In this document: piece by piece, positions 57,338 to 64,000 of the stretch
How the letters are laid out: every line of letters starts with the position of its first letter
How positions within the stretch are numbered: position 1 is the first letter of the stretch
From: Achatina immaculata
Taxonomy: Eukaryota > Mollusca > Gastropoda > Stylommatophora > Achatinidae
DNA: 64,000 bases
Direction of reading: 5' to 3'
Assembly (NCBI GenBank): GCA_009760885.1
Contig: CM019691.1
Coordinates: 27,899,314-27,963,313 of the forward strand
Made by a program: the position numbers and the translations under genes
The notes under the pieces: model-generated
Seen by the model: the letters and a program-made list of their open reading frames with translations, nothing else
Databases searched by the model: none
What the model was told of the DNA's origin: nothing

Positions 57338-58831
57338 TTCTTGTTCGTTCGCTTCTACCACCAAAACTGCACTGTGATCCTACTGAATTTACGCCTGTGG
57401 TCCTCGTTAGATCCCGTTGTCTCCTGTGTGGTCCCCGAGAGGACCACAAGGGGTTCAGAGTATCGCAGATCTTTAGCCTGTATTCTTGGTGGGTCTCTGA
57501 AGCGGATTGCGTGATACCGTGGTTTTCATTGCACCAGTTTAGTCTAGAGTTGGACTTTCTCACCGGAAGACCTCGACGTGTTTAGGATATCAGTGCATCC
57601 CCACTGGGTGAGAGGCGGTAGCCCACCCAGGCCAGAGTTGGGCCTTCTCACCGGAAAACCTCGACGTGTTTTGAGATACCCGTGTATCACCGCCAGGTGA
57701 GAGGTGGTTGCCCATTCAGTCCAGAGTTGGACTTTCTCACTGGAAAACCTCAGCGTGATTAGGATACGCATACATCCCCGCCGGGTGAGAGGTGGTTGCC
57801 TATCTAGACTGCCCTGGTCCAGTGTCTCCGACTTCAGCATTTTGCGGTCGTGGCCGCTACCCTTCCTAGTTGTGACCCGGATAGAGCTTTTGTCCAGGAG
57901 GACGAATCCTCGCCACTAGTGACTTGCACCCCTGGGTTGAGCCGGTTTAGGCATATTATCCCAGTATGGGCGTGTTTGGGACGTGACCGACCTCTAGAGC
58001 AGAGGTACTGTGCCATGCGTAGCCTTCAAGATTCACCCCTGGTGTGAGCCGGTTTAGGCAAAATTCACCAGTATGGGTGTATATCAGGCGTGACCGACCT
58101 CTAGAGCGGAGGTGGCATGACATGTCTAGTCATCAAGTTCCACCCCTGGTGTGTGCCGGTTTAGGCATATTTCACCGGTGTAGGTGTATTTCGGACGTGG
58201 GCGGCCTCTAGAGCAGAGGCGCTGTGGTATGTGTAGCTCTCACAGCGATACTACTGGACATACCGATTTAACTTCACTTAATCCTTTCCACCACCTTTTC
58301 ACATCGGCACTGCACAGCAACCTTTATTTCTTTTCCGCATTTTCTTCCTTGACCGGGAGGAGCTTCACTCCACGCACGGCATTCGAAGAGTCTCGCCAGC
58401 AGTGTCTTAACCTCTGGGACAAGCCGGTTCATGCATTTCACCCGATATGACTGCACTCAGGACATGTCCGACCTCCAGACCAGAGGTGCCGTGATTTGAC
58501 TGTTTGCTTCGCTTTACTCTTTCTACCACCTTTTCCGCAGTGATGCTGCGCGGCAACCCCATTTGCACCTTTCTTCACTGGCCGGGAGGAGCACCGCTCC
58601 ACGCACGGCAGCTGAAGAATCTCGGCAACAGCGGCAGATGAGCTACCAAACGTGCCACTCATCTACCCTAAGTAGATATTCGCCCTCGCTCCTTCTCCTG
58701 TCAGTTTAAACAGTTCTGCCACGGGAAGGCCAGGAGCTGGACTTGACTGCCAGAGGCTATTTGAGGCGCACGCCGTTGGAGTGGAGATCGAATTCTCCAC
58801 CCCACCTCCGGCAATATTAGTCCTTAGAACC
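57338..58831 (-). mobile_element. Modular GAA-tailed retroposon, copy G (full length)
   Basis: 1494 bp, sense on minus. A 12-bp target-site duplication GTTCAGTATTCC lies at 57326-57337 and 58832-58843. The 5' terminus GGTTCTAAGGAC is shared with copy D. Copy G has an extra block of about 45 bp in the head containing GGAGAATTCGATCTCCACTCC-like sequence, weakly like a Pol III B box and also a hairpin. Internal order is head, large unit 1, ~105-bp unit, large unit 2, three ~105-bp units, spacer, three ~90-bp hairpin units, tail with GTGGTCCTCTCGGGGACCAC. Confidence 0.92.
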
Positions 58832-58844
58832 GTTCAGTATTCCA

Positions 58845-59550
58845 AGAATTATAGTTAAAATATTGTCTATCAATCATCTGCCGACGATGCTGTTTTAAAT
58901 AGCAATCAATATATACTGAGGTAACAAATCTCATCTACAACTAAATTGCTGCATCAATGTTTCAGTGAAAAATTATCGTGGTTTCAGTGAACAAATACTA
59001 TTCTCCTTACTGTACTTTATGTTTCATGCATTGTCCCTATATTACATTTCTCTATTAGCGTTTTTTAACAAAGGGGACCAAAGTAAAAAAAAAAAACAGG
59101 AAAAGATGGATTTACGTGTCTTGCATTGTTCACTGTTGTTGTAACAAATCCTTGTTATTCTACACGCTTGTGTAACAAATTACCTCTTCCGAAAACGAAT
59201 GAATAATGTCTGTTTTACAACGAGGCAGTGTTCTTAGCCATCTGTTGCCAAGCACTGCCAGAAACTTTGCTCCATGAGGGACAAGTTTATCTATTTACAA
59301 ACACAACATTTTCCTAGTAGGTGGCGCTGTTTTTGTTTGGAGCGTAAAATTGTGCTGGTAACTTTACACGGGAGGGAGGTGGTGCTCGCCATGTCAGTGA
59401 CTCCGTGGATTCCGAATTAGCTTTCTGTATTTAAAAAAAAAAATCTGTCCTGAATTCTCGTTAGATGACGGACAACTGGGCGTGACGGCACTCCAAATGC
59501 TGATACATGAGACAGACGTGCTGAGATAGACTTATGCAAGTATTTATTTT
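58845..59550. other. Nothing recognised
   Basis: AT-rich with a poly-A run at 59085. No motif-bearing frame or element end seen. Confidence 0.45.
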
Positions 59551-59559
59551 TAACTGTAC

Positions 59560-61470
59560 TCCGACTGTGACAATGTGTTATCCTAGGCCTGCCTGGAATG
59601 GGGAATAGACACAGTTGCACAGGTCAAGGCTTATCTCACTGTGGTCAGCAACACCACTCATCCCCTGCATAAATCACTGGCGATAATGAAAGACTGCCGT
59701 ATCAAACGTGGTAGTTCATGTATGACTGAGGCTGAAACATCCATTAGTGCTGTGGAGAATACTACAAAAGGGGCAGAATGGGTAGAAGTGACAGATGATA
59801 CCAACAGGCTCACCTGAGTGGTCATCTCCTCGCTTGGCAGAAAACTGTAGAGATTTGGACGGAAGGCAGGACTGAGTTTGTAAGTCAGGAGCTCGTTTAC
59901 GCTCACGTTCAACCGTATGAACCGGCCATCATCACGTACGGCTCAGTGCTGCGAGGCAAAAAAAGGGTGGATGAGGCTTCGTTGGTCCATTGGCGAGGCA
60001 GACTTCTTGTGGCACAGAATGCAAGGGCCTCTTTTACAACGACATCGAGCATGCGGATGGAAACTATGGCAGTGACTCTCTCTCTCTCTCTCTCTGAACC
60101 TTAAGTGCCCAGGGCACATGGGGCTTCCGCAAGGGTTTTCCACAAATGCCTGTCCTTCGCCTTTTTTTCTGCTCTTGCCCAAGTGAGCCCTCTATTGCTC
60201 AACATCCTTTCTGTTGTTCTTCTCCATGTCTCTTTTGGTCTACCCTTACTTCTGTTCCCCTGTGGTGTCCATCTTAGTGCTATTTTTGGTAGTGAGTTGT
60301 CAGTCATTCGGAGCACATGTCCCAACCATCGCCAGCGTCTTTCTTCAATAATTGTTGTCAGTGGTTTCATCTGCATTTCTGCTAATAAAATGTTATTTCT
60401 TATGGTGTTTGGCCAAAGCATTTTTTTAATTCTTCGTAAACATTTAGTTTGGAAAGAATTCAACTTGTTTTCTATGGTTTTGGTGATTTTCCAGCATTCA
60501 CTTCCATAGAGTAGTACACTTAGAACATTACTCTTAAATATCCTAATTTTCATATTTATGCTTAGTTTTTTTGATTTCCATATATTCTGCAGCATTGCAA
60601 AAGCCTGGTTTGCTCTAGTAAGTCTGCTGTTGATGTCCTCTGTGCTGTCTCCATTTTCTACTACTCTGCTGCCAAGGTATACAAATTCGTTGACCTCCTC
60701 CACTAACTTGTTATCTACTCTGAGTACATTTCTGTTGTTCACATTTTGCTTCATTAACTTTGTCTTTCCTACGTTGATCTTTAGTCCTATGTTGTTTGCA
60801 TTCTGAGTTAGCTTCTTTATTTTATCTTGCATATCTTTGTGACTGCTTGATAATAGACAAATGTCGTCTGCAAAGTCAAGGTCCTCCAGCACTGTGTCAA
60901 GGGTCCATTGTAATCCTCTGCGTTTGTCTGATGTTGCCTCCTTCATTAGCCAGTCTACTGCCAAGATAAATAATGTTGGTGATAGTACACATCCCTGTTT
61001 CACTCCTGTTTGTACCCTAAAGCTGCTGGAGGTATGTTCTCCACAGATAACTTTGCACTGAAAACCCTCGTATAGGGCTTTGATTACATTAACTATTTTA
61101 TGTGGGAGGCCATGCCATCTTAGGACTTTTCAACAGAGATGCACTGTGGAAAATCCTAAGATGGCATGGCAGTGACTAAGGCTCTGTTTTGGCTAGTTCG
61201 GCAGGATGCTACATGCGGTATAGTGTTGGCGGACTTTCAAAGCATGCTACGCAAGATAGAGAGGGTTTTCCTACGTCTTGAACGGGTTCAACTCTTGCGA
61301 CAATTCAGTGTCACCAGGCTGACATGGATATATTACCCTGGGCATGAGGGAGTGCGAGGCAATGATGTAGTCGATCATGTTGCCCGTAACGCTATTACAA
61401 CAGACATGATTCCTATGGGTAGGACGGATATAATGAAGCCGGTGGCCGAGGAACTGGTGCAAGACTAGGA
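59560..61470 (+). pseudogene. RNase-H-bearing LINE relic, split by a nested LINE
   Basis: The left part (to 60077) reads AIITYGSVLRGKK, where an active RNase H has D instead of Y, then LVHWRGRLLVAQNA and TTTSSMRMETM. The right part (61166 on) continues AVTKALFWLVRQD and TWIYYPGHEGVRGND, the closing RNase H motif. This TSSMxMExxAVTxAL / WIYxPGHxGVxGN pairing is familiar from mollusc LINEs. Upstream LTVVSNTTHPLH is weaker. Frame breaks are present. Confidence 0.65.
60078..61165 (-). mobile_element. LINE, 5' truncated and 5' inverted, nested in the RNase-H LINE
   Basis: Sense on minus. A 12-bp target-site duplication ATGGCAGTGACT lies at 60066-60077 and 61166-61177. It encodes the RT C-terminal half in one 300-residue frame (61003-60101): KQGCVLSPTLFILAVDWLM, the catalytic FADDICLLSSS block, YLGSRVVENGD, SVLLYGSECWKITK, RWRWLGHVLRM, GRPKETWRR and a final AKDRHLWKTL. 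The 3' tail is (GA)n. The outermost 5' 40 bp (61126-61165) is inverted, reading on plus as HRDALWKILRWHG-like coding sequence. Confidence 0.88.
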
Positions 61471-61479
61471 AAGGGCAGG

Positions 61480-62030
61480 TACACACACATATACATACAC
61501 ACAGAGGATGGAAAGACAGAGGCGGGGGGGGGGAGAGCAGGGTGGATGGCTGGTAGATTACGAGGTTGCCAGAACCAACAGCTGATTGGCACAATTAGTG
61601 TTCATACTCTTCGGCAGTTACTGAAACAGACAGTACAGCATGTATGGGTGTGCTCTGAACGCGATGATGGAAGATTCAACTTTCAAGATTCAACATTCAA
61701 GGTTTAACTATCAACATTGTACAGCATTAGAAAAAAAAATCAAGAACAAGCAGGATTTGGACATAACAAAAACAAAATTAGATAAAAAAAATTATGCCAT
61801 AAGCAAGCATGACCTGTATGTAAAAGATGCACAGACCATATACTCACAATGAGAATACTGAAAATTACGCGGTAACCACAACAAACAAAAGCTGGTGCAA
61901 AACAACAAGTTCGCAATGGCTGATACGTATTTCATACACGCATAGCGCAGCGCTCTGGCCTTAGTTGTACCCAAGTTCATGAGCATTCTTCTATGGGACT
62001 GCATCATTACTAACAACGTGCCGTAGTGAG
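61480..62030. other. Nothing certain
   Basis: Contains a poly-G tract at 61524-61533 and short TTCAA-rich direct repeats at 61675-61708. Possible continuation of the RNase-H LINE. Confidence 0.4.
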
Positions 62031-62044
62031 ATTTCTTTGGGCAG

Positions 62045-62490
62045 AGAAGTGAACTCTGCTGAAATTCACGTTAGGATGTTGGCTCAGTACAGAGGTGAAA
62101 ACAACCTCAGCGAAAAGCTTATGAATGGGCAGAATTGGTTTAAAGCTGGAAGAGCAAGTAAAACCATGATAATGGACGTCCCAATGTAGCAGTCACAATG
62201 GTGTGACAATGCACCAGCTGCAACTTGAACGTCTTCCTCATTCCCCTTACAGCCCCGATCTGGCGCCATGCCATTACCATGTCTTCGGTCCATTTAAAGA
62301 ATCTCTATGCAGTTGCAGGTTCATCTCTGATGGTGAGGTTATGGATTAATGAGCAGCCGAAAAGCTTCTTCTTCCAAGGAATAAAAAAAAAGCTAGTGGA
62401 AAAACTACAAGAAGTGCACCCACTTGCAGAGGGACAATATGGAAAAGTGACAGTTAACGGTATTAAAAGGATTTTTCCTTGCAACAGAAC
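62045..62490 (+). pseudogene. Mariner-like transposase relic (MLE 2)
   Basis: N-terminal part NSAEIHVRMLAQYRGENNLS with NWFKAGRAS is joined closely to the C-terminal part DNAPAATxxERLPH, SPYSPDLAPCHYHVFG and EQPKSFFFQGIKK. The third catalytic aspartate (SPDLAP) is retained, but the central region with the first catalytic residue is deleted and frames are broken. Same lineage as the relic at 869-1480. Confidence 0.72.
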
Positions 62491-62655
62491 ATTACATCCT
62501 ATATCTCAAACTACTCGTGGAACACTAGAGAACATGAAAATGGTGGCAGCAAACAACAATGGTCAGTTGCTCCACCACAAACCAACATAAAAAAACCCCA
62601 GAGACGTGGTCTGTCTCTCTTGTAAACAGTTAAGTAATGACGAATATAAAACACT

Positions 62656-62656
<1 letters not shown>

Positions 62657-62691
<35 letters not shown>
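62657..62691. repeat. (CT)n microsatellite
   Basis: About 17 CT units. Confidence 0.95.
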
Positions 62692-62693
<2 letters not shown>

Positions 62694-62699
62694 AGTCAA

Positions 62700-64000
62700 G
62701 ACTCCAATTAACTGAATACTTTCATACAAATATCACCACCCAGAAAACTTTCCTCACGGTTCTCTTGAATTGTGACCTGAGCTGGTACTAAAGGCCAGTG
62801 CCCTCTTAACGCATGGGTCCAACCAGCCCATGGAAATCTCTATGAATTCCTAACATTACTTGCATAGGTTAGAGAGGAACAGTGGGGCCCAGTACATTAC
62901 TTTGCCCAGGGACTCCCGATGCTGTTAAGACGTCTCTGCTAAAAGCTCGTGCAAAATGTAAGCTCAGTGGGAGGCCAGACCAATAACTTCAAATGTGAAA
63001 AACATGAGAATCAACCCCTTTAAATCCGAATAACTGAGGAAACAACCCACGAAAATCCTATTGTGTTATACACATTCAGTTGTGACTTTTTTGTGAATGT
63101 AGGTATGCGCTCACAACTGATTAAGGGACATATTTACCCTGCTCAAAATTCTCAGACCTGCCCTTTTTTCTGTCATTCTGAAAAGTTCTCTTTACGTGAC
63201 TTGTGGTTCCTCTTAAAGTTCTCATGTCTCCACCTTCTTTTATAAACCAGGACCTCTGCATGTACTTGTTACATTGGAAAAGAGTACAGTCAATGAGCAA
63301 TATGGTGCAATTCGATTCCAGAGATATTCTCTGACCATCTTCAAATCAGTTATTATAGAAAAAAGTTAAGTCTGGCCCCTATAAATTCGACGTTAGCCCC
63401 TTATAACAGTATATAGAATGTTAGAATGTAAGATAGACAACTCATCTGAGAACTGGAAAAATTAATATAAAAAGAGTTATCTTCTAAAGCAGTCCGCTGT
63501 TTGTGAGTAGAGTCCACTAGCGTTGTCTCAATTTTCACGCGCGATTCATGGGTCACGGATAAGGTATGACAAAGAAAGGTCAGGTGAGAGAGAAATCATA
63601 TGACTGAGGCAGAGTTTTATTTTGTGTATCGTCTGGAAAATACGTAGATTTAGGTTGTTAGAAAGCTAGTTGTTTGTGAAATAATTGTAGAAATAGAGTG
63701 TAGTAAGATGTTCTAATGGCGACAAACGTCTGCCGGGAACATATATTCTGTCGTGGAATTGTAAATTACGTCCAGTCTTGTGTTCATGGAGTTTACTGAT
63801 GCCTTGTCCTCCTCGACATATCGCTCATTGACTCACAGTCACCCCGTGCATCATTAAAGTCACTTCAAATTATAGCGTTGCGGCTTCTGTATTGCCATTT
63901 CCACTGAAAGAGAATGAACATGGGAGCAAGTAAGTCTGCGAAGTGAATAACAAAACAGACGCAAAACAGATGTGAGACAAAAGCTAACAGTAATATAAGA
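62700..64000. other. Nothing certain at the right edge
   Basis: No motif-bearing frame. The stretch 63480-63900 has a pale resemblance to an LTR (ATTAAAG near 63854 followed by a GCGTTGCGGCTTC stretch), but without a second copy this cannot be supported. Confidence 0.35.

Noticed and set aside
63480..63900. Solo LTR
   Set aside because: Only a vague resemblance, with no duplicated target site and no second copy in the window.

Overview
This window looks like invertebrate nuclear DNA, most likely a lophotrochozoan and probably a mollusc. The reasons are an intron-rich animal protease gene, long AT-rich introns, many microsatellites, and a dense set of RTE-type and RNase-H-bearing LINEs, tRNA-derived SINEs and mariner/hAT relics. 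The taxon is inferred from the style of the genes and repeats; nothing in the sequence proves it.

One host gene is well supported. It lies on the minus strand from 48108 to 15555 and encodes a matrix metalloproteinase whose exons match matrix metalloproteinase-21 (MMP21) in domain order and in family-specific signatures. Five coding exons with consensus splice sites and consistent phases give 629 residues: propeptide with cysteine switch, a long basic linker, an RKKR furin-type site, the catalytic domain, and a four-bladed hemopexin domain ending at a stop codon. The signal-peptide exon was not found; it must lie at a coordinate above 48108. The first intron seen is 27.1 kb and full of nested retroelements. 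The other three are 0.36 to 1.8 kb.

Most of the rest is mobile-element sequence. The most striking component is a family of seven 1.0-1.5 kb non-coding retroposons (copies A to G, about 14 percent of the window). All seven have target-site duplications of 9-13 bp and a 3' end in a GAA-rich tract. Inside each is a modular array of about 90 bp and about 105 bp hairpin-forming repeats plus a duplicated larger unit. I do not recognise the family, and it is the best candidate for something undescribed.

Layout: 1-2.9 kb minisatellite, mariner relic, copy A; 3-15.5 kb mostly anonymous DNA with a 65-bp tandem repeat, a 0.49-kb palindrome, copy B and a SINE; 15.5-20.1 kb MMP21 exons 6 to 3 (numbering assumes one upstream exon); 20-47 kb the large MMP21 intron with copies C and D, RTE LINEs at 25.5-28.7, 34.6-36.2 and 40.1-41.8 kb, a mariner-type MITE that contains a piece of RTE endonuclease, a 0.36-kb GATA array, and a hAT-like element with a 37-bp minisatellite; 47.2-48.1 kb MMP21 exon 2; 48.5-64 kb copies E, F and G, several LINEs including one with a 5' inversion nested in an RNase-H LINE, and a second mariner relic. 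No rRNA, functional tRNA, CRISPR or bacterial features are present.
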